Shown: in pieces, positions 9,239 to 16,707 of the stretch
Numbering within the stretch: position 1 is the stretch's first letter
How the letters are laid out: each line of letters begins with the position of its first letter
Source of the DNA: an uncultured Bacilli bacterium
GTDB lineage: Bacteria; Bacillota_I; Bacilli_A; RF39; UBA660
Reading direction: 5' to 3'
Length of the DNA stretch: 54,243 bases
NCBI GenBank assembly: GCA_934148875.1
Contig: CAKPDJ010000003.1
Span: 1 to 54,243 of the forward strand
Position numbers and translations under genes: made by a program
Notes under the pieces: model-generated
Databases searched by the model: none
Told to the model about the DNA's origin: nothing
The model's input: only the letters and a program-made list of their open reading frames with translations

Positions 9239-9786
9239 AGAGGCATCACCGTCCCAAATGTAGTGGTTGAACCACCGTTTAAAAAGTTATCTAAAATTAT
9301 TCTTAAGTCTTCATTACTAGTTTGGCTTGCTATCAAACCGGCTGTTGATAGTCCACTAATAAGAGAACGTACTTTCTTTTGCATTAATTCAACATTTCTT
9401 TCTTTGAATAAAATATAATATTCTGTATCAACAACATTATTATTCATAAAGTAATTACCTTTTTGAATATCTTGACTGATTAATTTACGAATATGTTGAT
9501 TTTGTTGACTTTGATATTGAAGCTGTAATTGAGAAAGATATACAGAAATATCAACAGGTCTATCTGCAACTACTAACCAAAATTCGTAATCGATTGTGTT
9601 ATAAAAATTCTTAAGTGCTATTAATACATTTGCTTGTGAATCTTCATCCAAGATGAAGATATTGCGTGGAGTTATTTTTACTCCTGAAACTTTATCTTGA
9701 TTTGGTAAGACTATCATACCGTTAGTAATTGATTGTATATTTATCCAATCTTCTGTCCATTTACTTTGATTTATCTTCTGATTCAT
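9235..9786 (-). CDS. TrsD-like T4SS protein paired with VirB4
   Basis: This 183-residue soluble protein has no signal peptide or membrane helix. It contains WINIQSITNGMIVLPNQDKV, then an alpha/beta region (DEDSQANVLIALKNFYNTIDYEFW), a pattern resembling TrsD/TraD-type proteins of Gram-positive conjugative plasmids; that resemblance is from memory of the family and is the main basis for the call. Its start overlaps the PrgI-like gene by 26 bases and its stop overlaps virB4 by 4, so the three are tightly coupled. It probably works as an accessory N-terminal-like partner of VirB4 on the cytoplasmic side. An alternative is a VirB4 N-terminal domain split off into its own gene. Confidence 0.65.
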   Translation of the reverse strand: MNQKINQSKWTEDWINIQSITNGMIVLPNQDKVSGVKITPRNIFILDEDSQANVLIALKNFYNTIDYEFWLVVADRPVDISVYLSQLQLQYQSQQNQHIRKLISQDIQKGNYFMNNNVVDTEYYILFKERNVELMQKKVRSLISGLSTAGLIASQTSNEDLRIILDNFLNGGSTTTFGTVMPL

Positions 9787-10084
9787 CTAAGAAACACCAA
9801 CCCTTCCATACAAAACGATTTCTACCTGTAAAATACTTATATATTTCAATTATTAGTTGCCTAACGTTATGGTAATAAGCAACTGGTGCACATAGTAGTG
9901 CACAAATAATACCAGGAGTTATGGAAAGAATGGCGGCCCATAACTGCTGCATTGGCATTATCATAACTAATATTAGTGTTAATCCTACTCCACTGCAAAA
10001 GATAATTAAATCAGTTGGAGTAAAGTAACCTAATATTAATTGCCCTCGTTTAGTATTAGCAGGTATTAAATAATTTCCATTCAC
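9761..10084 (-). CDS. PrgI/TcpE-like small T4SS membrane protein
   Basis: This 107-residue protein has two adjacent hydrophobic helices (about residues 28-45 and 52-70) and a C-terminal RNRFVWKGW motif, matching the small PrgI/TcpE (VirB3-like) proteins that precede virB4 in Gram-positive T4SS. These proteins are thought to sit in the inner part of the channel and contact VirB4. Translation starts at a GTG (10082-10084), with a GGAAAG about 12 bases upstream. The gene lies between the VirB6-like gene and the TrsD-like gene, the order expected for such systems. Confidence 0.8.
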   Translation of the reverse strand: MNGNYLIPANTKRGQLILGYFTPTDLIIFCSGVGLTLILVMIMPMQQLWAAILSITPGIICALLCAPVAYYHNVRQLIIEIYKYFTGRNRFVWKGWCFLDESEDKSK

Positions 10085-10107
10085 TATATATCACACTTTC
10101 CTTTCTA

Positions 10108-12039
10108 TTACTTTTTAGTTTCTTTATCATCAGCCATTGCTGCTTTATAGTCATGACTAGCTTCTAAATCACGTTTCGTACCGGAAATATCCCCAATCGT
10201 CGGTTTAACTACATTACTATAGTTTGAAAAATCCAATGTATCTAAAGATATTGAAACAGGGTTTCCACTTGCATCCTTTACAAGTTCACCAAATTCATCA
10301 TAGTCATATACAGAAATGCCTTTAATAGAATCTTTCACTTCTGCTAATTTACCTAAAACAACAGAGTCTTTTGAGCCATTTACACCTGTTTTATTTACTA
10401 CTGCACTTGTAAATTGCTTATATCCCTCTTTGTGAATTTTTTCGTATTGTTCACGAGCCTGTTGAGTAGTTAATCCCCAACTAGATAGTGTGGAAATAGC
10501 ATCACTATCTCCATTATTAGCTGCTGTAATAGTCTTATCAAAATTTAACCAGTTAAAACTATGACCATTATAATTTATCATAAAGTCTTCATTTCCATCA
10601 AATCTAGATTCAATGGTTGATTTAAAATCTTTAATTTGTTTTTCAACATTATCCAAATCTTCTTTTCTTTTTCGAAATTTATCTGCAGGAGTTTGACCTA
10701 ATATTATTCCTGAGGCTCTAGATAATAATCTTCCTCCTAAAGTTGACCCAGCATTAATTCTTCTTAAAGCAGTTGCAGTATTTTTTGCCTGAGCATCAAT
10801 GCCTGTTAATAAATTAGGCTTATCTGCTGTTAAAATTTCATTGCCACCACTATTAACTGCTGCAGCTCCAGTGAATAGTGATGCCCCAAAATTTCTAAGT
10901 TTATGACTTCCATTACCATTTGCTTGATCATATTCATTTCTAGAACGATATGCAGAACCAATAGCTCCAATTCCACCTACTGCTGTAGCACCTAGACCTA
11001 GCATTCTAGTGAAGTTACCCTTGTTCTTTATTCCTAATGCATCAAATATAAATTGTGGTGCTTGTCTTGCAAACATTAATAGACCAATTAACAAGAACGC
11101 TAGTAAGAATACGCCATCAAGGAAGTTAACACCATCAAAGAAGCCTTTGTACATATCACCAGATAATAACATATCAATTATATATATGATGAAATAAATT
11201 AATCCTAAATTAATAAACAATTCTAACCAAGTACTAAAAAAAGTTTTTTTCCATGTACTAAATGCCCCACCATCTTTTTCAGCTTTCGGGTCAATATAAC
11301 TCAAAACTGGTATTGGTGAAATGCTCCTTAGTATTATTAATTTAAAGGCACGTATTGCTACTGATATACAGAAGGAAAATATTACATATATCATAATAAC
11401 ACCAGTTATAGTCGATACTATTGGCAAGTAATCGTATGCATAAGCATCAGAATTAGAATCATCAGTGCTCTCACATGAATCATTTACAACTTTCAGAAAA
11501 TCAAACGGTTTCGATATAGAAGCATTACTACATCCCTTTTTTACATGTGCAAAACCATTGAGCATTGTTGTGGCTAGCTTTTCAGAAATTCCTGTAACAT
11601 CATCACTACTTAGTGTAGTTGGACTATTGATTATAATTCTTGGAATTACTGGCAAAATCTTATTTTGAGCTTCCGTCATTAGACTAAAGAATGTTGGAAG
11701 ACCTATTAACATAACCATTACTGTTATAATTCTAGTAATCAACTTTGAAATTCCCTGTTCTTTATCATTTATCTTATCAGGGTCAGCAAGATATGTAATA
11801 AGTGATACTGTTATTTTAAATAGCATAAATATACCTAAAATAACATAAACACGGTCCATCATATCTTCATAAACACCATATAATTCAAAATTTGCTAAAT
11901 TAAATACTGCACGGAATAGCCAACTGATTAGTGTATATATAAGACTGTCAAAAAAGGCAAAAAGGCCTCTAAATAAACTTACAATCCAAGTTTTAGACAT
12001 ACTGAAACTTGTATCTAATGTTAAAAATATATTCGCCAT
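10108..12039 (-). CDS. VirB6/TrbL-like polytopic T4SS channel protein
   Basis: This 643-residue protein is the likely transmembrane channel scaffold. The first 340 residues hold several hydrophobic helices: two near 20-50, one near 65-85, one near 105-125, then a 70-residue extracytoplasmic loop with a Cys pair, followed by further helices between about 205 and 330. The remaining 300 residues are hydrophilic, Ala/Gly- then Lys/Asp-rich, and probably cytoplasmic. This layout (helical core plus long soluble tail) is that of VirB6/TrbL proteins of Gram-positive systems. GGAAGTGA precedes the ATG. It follows the second cysteine-rich VirB2-like gene by 5 bases. The tail has no recognised domain. 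Confidence 0.8.
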   Translation of the reverse strand: MANIFLTLDTSFSMSKTWIVSLFRGLFAFFDSLIYTLISWLFRAVFNLANFELYGVYEDMMDRVYVILGIFMLFKITVSLITYLADPDKINDKEQGISKLITRIITVMVMLIGLPTFFSLMTEAQNKILPVIPRIIINSPTTLSSDDVTGISEKLATTMLNGFAHVKKGCSNASISKPFDFLKVVNDSCESTDDSNSDAYAYDYLPIVSTITGVIMIYVIFSFCISVAIRAFKLIILRSISPIPVLSYIDPKAEKDGGAFSTWKKTFFSTWLELFINLGLIYFIIYIIDMLLSGDMYKGFFDGVNFLDGVFLLAFLLIGLLMFARQAPQFIFDALGIKNKGNFTRMLGLGATAVGGIGAIGSAYRSRNEYDQANGNGSHKLRNFGASLFTGAAAVNSGGNEILTADKPNLLTGIDAQAKNTATALRRINAGSTLGGRLLSRASGIILGQTPADKFRKRKEDLDNVEKQIKDFKSTIESRFDGNEDFMINYNGHSFNWLNFDKTITAANNGDSDAISTLSSWGLTTQQAREQYEKIHKEGYKQFTSAVVNKTGVNGSKDSVVLGKLAEVKDSIKGISVYDYDEFGELVKDASGNPVSISLDTLDFSNYSNVVKPTIGDISGTKRDLEASHDYKAAMADDKETKK

Positions 12040-12044
12040 TCAAA

Positions 12045-13235
12045 TCACTTCCCTATTCCACAGGTATCAGTAAAGCTACCACTAACTTCATTAAATATAT
12101 TTAATAACCACTGTAGCACTAATGGTACAAAGAATAATGCAACAGCTATAATAAGTCTTTTAATAAATCTAGAGTTAGCTTTATTAAGTGCATCTTTATC
12201 ATCTTTTAAAATTGCACTTGCATATTCAACGCCACCCATAACTATTACGAATATTGGAGCTATAATGCGTATCCATTTAAAGATTTTGTTGATGAAGTCT
12301 AGTAAATCTTCTCCTAAAATACCTTGACAATTTCTGGTAACTTCATCTCCCCAATCTATTTCTGAATTACCATCTGATGAGCCACCACTAGGATTACTTT
12401 CATGCTTTGTATCATCAATTGTGCTTGAACCGGTACTATCGTTCCAGTATAATTTTTTGGTACATTTATTATAATTATCAATTAATTTGCTATATGTGAA
12501 ATTTGCATCAAAATGTGCTCCATCATTTAATACACTTTCAATATTGTTAGTAAGTATTTTTTCATTTTTTAAATCCACTGTTATCATAATATCTGTATAT
12601 TGATCATAGCTGCCAGTAAATTTCAATCCTTCGCTTGCTAACTCGAAATAACTTTTATCGCTTGAAAGTTTATATAAGCAATACTTAGAATTGTTGTCGG
12701 TTGTTGATGCACTAGAACTATTGTTAGATTGTAATGTAAATGTTGATGATTCTTCCCATCCATAAATATTAATGTTGCATAGGCTATAAGATGAAGGAAC
12801 ATTTGCATAAATTGTATCATATTTACAATATGCTTTATTTTCGTTTACTCCAGGTGTTACGAATGAATCGTATTCTGAAAATTGATTTTCTACATATTCA
12901 AGACAATTTTTCTTATAGCTCATAATTGGTGGATTAGAAATCGTTTTGGTGTCGTGATTAAGATTATAAGTTATTGTGTCACCATTACTATTTTTATAAG
13001 TACAAGTAGTCACATTAGAAGATTCTTTTACGGTTGATGAACAGTTAGAATTATCTACTTTTTTACAATTGCTTGTAATAAAACTATTATCTATAGTATA
13101 ATCCCACTGATTGAAAGTTGTAGCGCCTTGCGTACATTGATAACAACTTGGAGTTGCTGCATAAACGTTGTAGTTTATAGCAAAAACAGATATTAAAACA
13201 ATAGTTATAAATATATTTACTAATTTTTTATGCAT
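12045..13235 (-). CDS. VirB2-like membrane subunit with cysteine-containing ectodomain (II)
   Basis: This 396-residue protein has a signal peptide (about residues 1-26), an extracellular domain of roughly 280 residues that starts with a CYQC motif and contains about a dozen cysteines, and a C-terminal pair of membrane helices joined by a charged loop (IIAPIFVIVMGGVEYASAIL, DDKDALNKANSRFIKRL, then a second helix). The C-terminal 75 residues resemble the adjacent VirB2/TrbC-like subunits at 13246 and 14437. The ectodomain matches nothing I know and is Ser/Asn/Tyr-rich. It is probably a specialised pilus or channel subunit displaying a disulfide-stabilised head. GGAGTGA precedes the ATG. Confidence 0.78.
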   Translation of the reverse strand: MHKKLVNIFITIVLISVFAINYNVYAATPSCYQCTQGATTFNQWDYTIDNSFITSNCKKVDNSNCSSTVKESSNVTTCTYKNSNGDTITYNLNHDTKTISNPPIMSYKKNCLEYVENQFSEYDSFVTPGVNENKAYCKYDTIYANVPSSYSLCNINIYGWEESSTFTLQSNNSSSASTTDNNSKYCLYKLSSDKSYFELASEGLKFTGSYDQYTDIMITVDLKNEKILTNNIESVLNDGAHFDANFTYSKLIDNYNKCTKKLYWNDSTGSSTIDDTKHESNPSGGSSDGNSEIDWGDEVTRNCQGILGEDLLDFINKIFKWIRIIAPIFVIVMGGVEYASAILKDDKDALNKANSRFIKRLIIAVALFFVPLVLQWLLNIFNEVSGSFTDTCGIGK

Positions 13236-13245
13236 TTTATCACTC

Positions 13246-14346
13246 CTAATCTATATCAAACCAGCAAGATTGCCAGCTATTAGTGTCATCTAATCCAGCC
13301 TCTGCAATTCTTCCGATTACTATAGTAACTATAGTGGTTACAAAGAAGAATAATACTGCGGCAATTATTCGTCTAATCAATTTTGATGTTGCATCTTTCA
13401 TATTTTTTTCATCATTTGACATAACAGCCTTTGTCATATCTATAGAGCCCATTATAATTAACAATATTGGGATAATAAATTGTAAACTGTTGACAGCTAC
13501 TTTTTTAATAAAAACTATAATAGGTCTTAATTCTTTTGGGCAATTTCCACTATCGGCATTTCCATCATCTGCGCCACATAGAGCATTTTCAACTTTACAT
13601 TCGCCACTGCAAAATTGTTCAACTTCTTTATACCTATTGCAGTAGTTAGCTATATAATTCTTAGCATACTTAGAATTTGCATCAACCATTCTTACTTTGT
13701 CTCTTGCATCATTCAAATAAAATATATCTTGGCAACTTCCAGTAGGCATTACATTACTACCTACTTTTGTAGAATCTAATTGTTCTGAAGTTCCATCAGG
13801 ATATTCAATAGTCCAAGCAGGTTCAGTTGACGTTTTAGTAATCTTTAATGTTTTACCACTTATTTGTCCTTTATATGTACAAGTATAGTTGGTATCATGT
13901 CGGCTTCCGCCACCACCATGGCTTGCATCAGTTATAGTCTTATTATTATTATTTGATTCTGATGTTGCCTCTAGTGGATTACCATCATTAGTTGTTAATT
14001 TTATATCTGTTTGACCAGCTACTTCCTTAATATCTTGATAAATAGTTGGACATTTTATTTTATTAGTACTGGTATCAGTAAAAAAACTATCTCCAGTTAT
14101 TTCATTTATTATATTTATTGCAGTTATCTCATTTATTTCGTTACGATTTTCTTTTGAGGAAAAAACGATATTTAGTTTGCCTTTACTAGTAGCAACAATA
14201 TCATACGTGTATTTTGCATATTCATCCTCATATATACATTTCGCGCATGCATAATTATCGCAATCATTTGCATAAACATTATTATCATTAAATAATGCTA
14301 TGGTCATTACTAATAAAAAGATTGATGTTTTGATAAATTTTTTCAT
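13246..14346 (-). CDS. VirB2-like membrane subunit with cysteine-containing ectodomain (I)
   Basis: This 366-residue protein has a signal peptide (about residues 1-26), then CDNYACAKC at the start of the mature chain, an extracellular region of about 240 residues with further cysteines, and a C-terminal VirB2-like hairpin of two helices: IPILLIIMGSIDMTKAVM, a loop NDEKNMKDATSKLIRR, and IIAAVLFFFVTTIVTIVIG. This hairpin is nearly identical in pattern to the 110-residue pilin at 14437. It is the first gene after the attenuator-like terminator. AAGGAGTG precedes its ATG. A minor pilin or tip role is the simplest inference; the ectodomain family is not recognised. Confidence 0.8.
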   Translation of the reverse strand: MKKFIKTSIFLLVMTIALFNDNNVYANDCDNYACAKCIYEDEYAKYTYDIVATSKGKLNIVFSSKENRNEINEITAINIINEITGDSFFTDTSTNKIKCPTIYQDIKEVAGQTDIKLTTNDGNPLEATSESNNNNKTITDASHGGGGSRHDTNYTCTYKGQISGKTLKITKTSTEPAWTIEYPDGTSEQLDSTKVGSNVMPTGSCQDIFYLNDARDKVRMVDANSKYAKNYIANYCNRYKEVEQFCSGECKVENALCGADDGNADSGNCPKELRPIIVFIKKVAVNSLQFIIPILLIIMGSIDMTKAVMSNDEKNMKDATSKLIRRIIAAVLFFFVTTIVTIVIGRIAEAGLDDTNSWQSCWFDID

Positions 14347-14391
14347 AAGTACACTCCTTGAATATATAATATACCAAGTTAATTATAACAT

Positions 14392-14427
14392 AAAAAAAAT
14401 AATAGTAAAATGATTTTACTATTATTT
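14392..14427 (-). terminator. Strong hairpin-U terminator/attenuator after the short pilin
   Basis: Arms 14397-14410 and 14414-14427 form a perfect 14-base-pair stem with a 3-base loop, followed on the minus strand by eight U (complement of 14392-14399). It lies inside the T4SS gene series, between the 110-residue pilin and the next subunit gene. Partial termination here would yield more pilin than downstream components. Confidence 0.8.
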
Positions 14428-14436
14428 AATTCAAAT

Positions 14437-14769
14437 TTATTTTGTTAATTTTGTCCAACAATCTGCCCAGTTTGTTTCACCTGTTTCAATTTCAGATCCA
14501 GAACTATCAAACATGTTCATTAATAATGATACAACAGTAGCAACAAAGAACACAGCAACGGCAGCAATAGCACGTTTGATTAATTTGCTAGTTGCACCTT
14601 TAATTTCTTTGTCATCACTAGACATTACAGCTTTTCCTAAATCAATACTACCCATAATAATTAAAAGAATTGGGATACCAATTTGAATAATTGGGTAAAT
14701 TCCAAATCTTAAAAATTTAAAAATTGGAACTAAATCTTTAGGGCAGGTCATTAATTGTACTAAATCCAT
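14437..14769 (-). CDS. VirB2/TrbC-like short pilin subunit
   Basis: This 110-residue protein is the probable major T4SS pilin or channel subunit. Two membrane helices (about residues 28-48 and 68-90) are joined by a charged loop, SSDDKEIKGATSKLIKRA, as in TrbC/VirB2 proteins. There is no obvious cleavable signal peptide: the start is MDLVQLMTCPKDLVPIFKF. The C-terminal 18 residues are hydrophilic with one Cys. It is the first gene of the T4SS operon, with its own promoter (TTGACT at 14822-14827) and AGGAGG, and is followed at once by a strong terminator, fitting a need for high expression. The next two genes carry the same helical hairpin at their C-termini. Confidence 0.85.
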   Translation of the reverse strand: MDLVQLMTCPKDLVPIFKFLRFGIYPIIQIGIPILLIIMGSIDLGKAVMSSDDKEIKGATSKLIKRAIAAVAVFFVATVVSLLMNMFDSSGSEIETGETNWADCWTKLTK

Positions 14770-14799
14770 AATAAATTTCCTCCTCGTTCATAACTAAAT

Positions 14800-14827
14800 A
14801 ATATACTAAATTAACTACATTAGTCAA
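14800..14827 (-). promoter_or_regulatory. Predicted promoter of the T4SS operon
   Basis: On the minus strand a TTGACT -35 (14822-14827) is followed after 16 bases by TATATT (14800-14805) or after 18 by TATTAT. It lies 31 bases upstream of the short pilin ATG and within the gap between tadZ and the pilin gene. Confidence 0.5.
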
Positions 14828-14863
14828 TATATTATAAAATTATTTACATTTTTTTACACATTA

Positions 14864-15835
14864 CTAGTAATTGTTAATTCCAAGTCTACTAAGCAAATCC
14901 TGCAAAACTTCTGTATTTTTGCTTCTCTCGTCTAGAGGTGGCATAACAAAGAATGCCTTGATATTAGCTTCGTATTCGAATTCTTTAATATCACTGCTAG
15001 ACAATATACTTTGGGCAATAACTACTTTCTTTCCAGCTAATTTTTCAAAAGCTTGACGATCACGTCTCATTAATTTATTTAATTTAATAGTTGATGGTTC
15101 AATTAGGTATAATACTTCATTACAAACATCAATATTACCTTCTTTATTTAAATCAACTAAAATGACGTTAGCGTCTTTATGTTTTAATACTTCATTAGCT
15201 AAATTATTGTTATCAACTGAAATCATGTCCTTATCGTTCAAATATACAAAATCCTTTTTATCAACTTCAATAGCTATAGTTCTTTTTCCCATATCTTTGA
15301 GAACATTTTTTAACATATATATAAGCATAGTAGCTCCTGAATGCTCAGTTACATTTTTAATACCTAAAATATATGTTCCTGTTGATACTATTGTTGTATT
15401 GGAACCACTTGCTGCTACTCCTATTATACCTCCTGGTGATGCTCCCTGTGGTTCTTCAATTTGATGTAGATGTGCTACATCACGATAAGTATTAGGATTA
15501 TTTAATAAATAATTAACTCCATCAAGATTAGTGGTAAAGTTATATATTCCCATTGAGATTAGTTTTGATAAAAATCTTGGTGCTAAACATTCAGGTGTAT
15601 CTGGAAGTAAAACAATTATTTTTTCAACATCTAAAGACATAGATAATTTCTGTAAATTACGAACATCCATGTAGTCTTTTAATGCTGTTAAATCTAATAT
15701 CATTCTTCCAAAAAAGAAGTTAGAGAACATTTGAATTAGTTCATCTGCTTCAAATACACCATTTATTGATTTTATAATTTCAATATCTAGATTTGCTAAT
15801 TCTGCTTGTCTTTCATTAGATATAATTACATTCAT
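14864..15835 (-). CDS. tadZ: TadZ/CpaE-like P-loop localisation protein with degenerate Walker A
   Basis: This 323-residue cytoplasmic protein has the two-part layout of TadZ/CpaE: a receiver-like N-terminal domain (about 1-125) and a MinD/ParA-like domain (about 135-323). TadZ proteins place the pilus machine at its cell site. The P-loop region reads ILGIKNVTEHSGATMLIYML (residues 156-175): the deviant Lys160 is present but the GK[ST] core is SGAT, so ATP hydrolysis is doubtful. The following switch-like segment (AIEVDKKDF) and the later VILVDLNKEG strand keep the fold pattern. It is the last gene of the short operon starting at 16575, after the pilin candidates. There is no clear terminator behind it, so some readthrough into the T4SS operon is possible. 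Confidence 0.72.
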   Translation of the reverse strand: MNVIISNERQAELANLDIEIIKSINGVFEADELIQMFSNFFFGRMILDLTALKDYMDVRNLQKLSMSLDVEKIIVLLPDTPECLAPRFLSKLISMGIYNFTTNLDGVNYLLNNPNTYRDVAHLHQIEEPQGASPGGIIGVAASGSNTTIVSTGTYILGIKNVTEHSGATMLIYMLKNVLKDMGKRTIAIEVDKKDFVYLNDKDMISVDNNNLANEVLKHKDANVILVDLNKEGNIDVCNEVLYLIEPSTIKLNKLMRRDRQAFEKLAGKKVVIAQSILSSSDIKEFEYEANIKAFFVMPPLDERSKNTEVLQDLLSRLGINNY

Positions 15836-15844
15836 AACATCATC

Positions 15845-16351
15845 CTATCTTCCACTTATGGAACAATTGCTTGGTAATCCGCTAACTGCACCAGATGAAT
15901 ATATAAGTGCTGTTTCACCTTTTACCAAGAACAAATTTCCTGCAAATGGTAATAAATTATTAACAAGTGGTATATCTACATTCACAAAGGTAGCTACTGT
16001 ATAGTAAGCACCTTTATATGTTGAAGATTCATTAGAATTGCCGGTAACATCTACCTTTTGATATTTATAGCAAAATTTACCTGCACCAGCATCAGCTACA
16101 GTATAATCGTTAGACTCGCACCATTCTTCAAATTCAGAATTCATGCCATAATTAGTCTTTAACATTAAATCATTAATTTGTGTTAGCGCCGAACAAGTAA
16201 GTCCCTCATTTTTCTCAATAATACTTCTAATTTCATTTTTAACACGAAAAGCTTTAGTGTAATTAACACTAAAAGCTAAATAACAGTTAATAATAATCAT
16301 AAATATTACGATAATTTGCAGTGTCATTGCACCACTTATAGCATCTCTCAC
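15845..16351 (-). CDS. TadE-like pseudopilin candidate
   Basis: This 168-residue protein has a short N-terminal segment MRDAISGA, one membrane helix at about residues 9-30, and a secreted C-terminal domain with four to six cysteines. This is the topology of TadE/TadF minor pilins, and the gene sits between the small pilin and tadZ. The Gly7 before the helix could mark a prepilin peptidase site, but the usual Glu5 of class III pilins is absent, so processing is uncertain. Translation starts at a GTG (16349-16351) with GTGGTGAT upstream. It is probably an assembly-priming or tip subunit. Confidence 0.62.
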   Translation of the reverse strand: MRDAISGAMTLQIIVIFMIIINCYLAFSVNYTKAFRVKNEIRSIIEKNEGLTCSALTQINDLMLKTNYGMNSEFEEWCESNDYTVADAGAGKFCYKYQKVDVTGNSNESSTYKGAYYTVATFVNVDIPLVNNLLPFAGNLFLVKGETALIYSSGAVSGLPSNCSISGR

Positions 16352-16368
16352 ACTATCACCACTTTTTT

Positions 16369-16575
16369 TTAATCGTCTTCACAATTTCCAGTAGCAGCGT
16401 TATAACTTTGACCTGCTGGACATCTTGTACCACTGCCTCCGCTGCTTATGTTTGACCAAGTGTTATTAATTGTATTCTTTATTTGTGGCCACATAAACCA
16501 GAAAAATGCAACAATTGCACCAATAGCTATAATAGTTACAACGGTCATGTTTAATTCTCCAGTCGCTTCTTTCAT
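16369..16575 (-). CDS. Small Flp-like major pilin candidate
   Basis: This 68-residue protein starts MKEATGELNMTVV, followed by one hydrophobic helix (about residues 10-30) and a Gly/Ser-rich tail with two cysteines ending in CEDD. Size, topology and place at the head of a tadZ-containing operon suggest a Flp-type pilin. The Gly6-Glu7 junction could be a prepilin cleavage site, although the Flp consensus is not met. A near-perfect AGGAGGAG (16583-16590) and an extended -10 promoter argue for strong expression. It might instead be a small assembly factor; no other gene in the window fits a major Flp pilin better. Confidence 0.6.
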   Translation of the reverse strand: MKEATGELNMTVVTIIAIGAIVAFFWFMWPQIKNTINNTWSNISSGGSGTRCPAGQSYNAATGNCEDD

Positions 16576-16607
16576 TTAATATCTCCTCCTTTATTATATA
16601 CACTTTT

Positions 16608-16616
16608 ATTATACCA
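16608..16616 (-). promoter_or_regulatory. Extended -10 promoter of the small pilin-tadZ operon
   Basis: On the minus strand TGGTATAAT (16608-16616) is a consensus extended -10 element with no convincing -35. It lies 33 bases upstream of the ATG of the small pilin and is followed by AGGAGGAG. Confidence 0.55.
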
Positions 16617-16673
16617 TAAATTTTAATCATTACTATATTTTTTTATATTTTAAAAAAATTTTTTGTAAATATA

Positions 16674-16682
16674 TGTTAAAAT
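16674..16682 (+). promoter_or_regulatory. Possible extended -10 promoter of the plus-strand GT-C-like gene
   Basis: TGTTAAAAT at 16674-16682 is an extended -10-like element. Transcription would start near 16689, beyond the TTG at 16687, favouring the ATG at 16708 as the true start. No clear -35 or ribosome binding site accompanies it. Confidence 0.35.
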
Positions 16683-16707
16683 ACATTTGAAATGGTATGT
16701 GATTTGT

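Noticed and set aside
13283..13645. Plus-strand open frame of 120 codons opposite the VirB2-like subunit gene
   Set aside because: It mirrors the hydrophobic helices of the minus-strand gene, has no ribosome binding site and lies within a continuous operon.
1671..14769. Integrative conjugative element
   Set aside because: No relaxase, integrase, excisionase, direct-repeat ends or tRNA target is visible in the window; base composition is like the neighbours.
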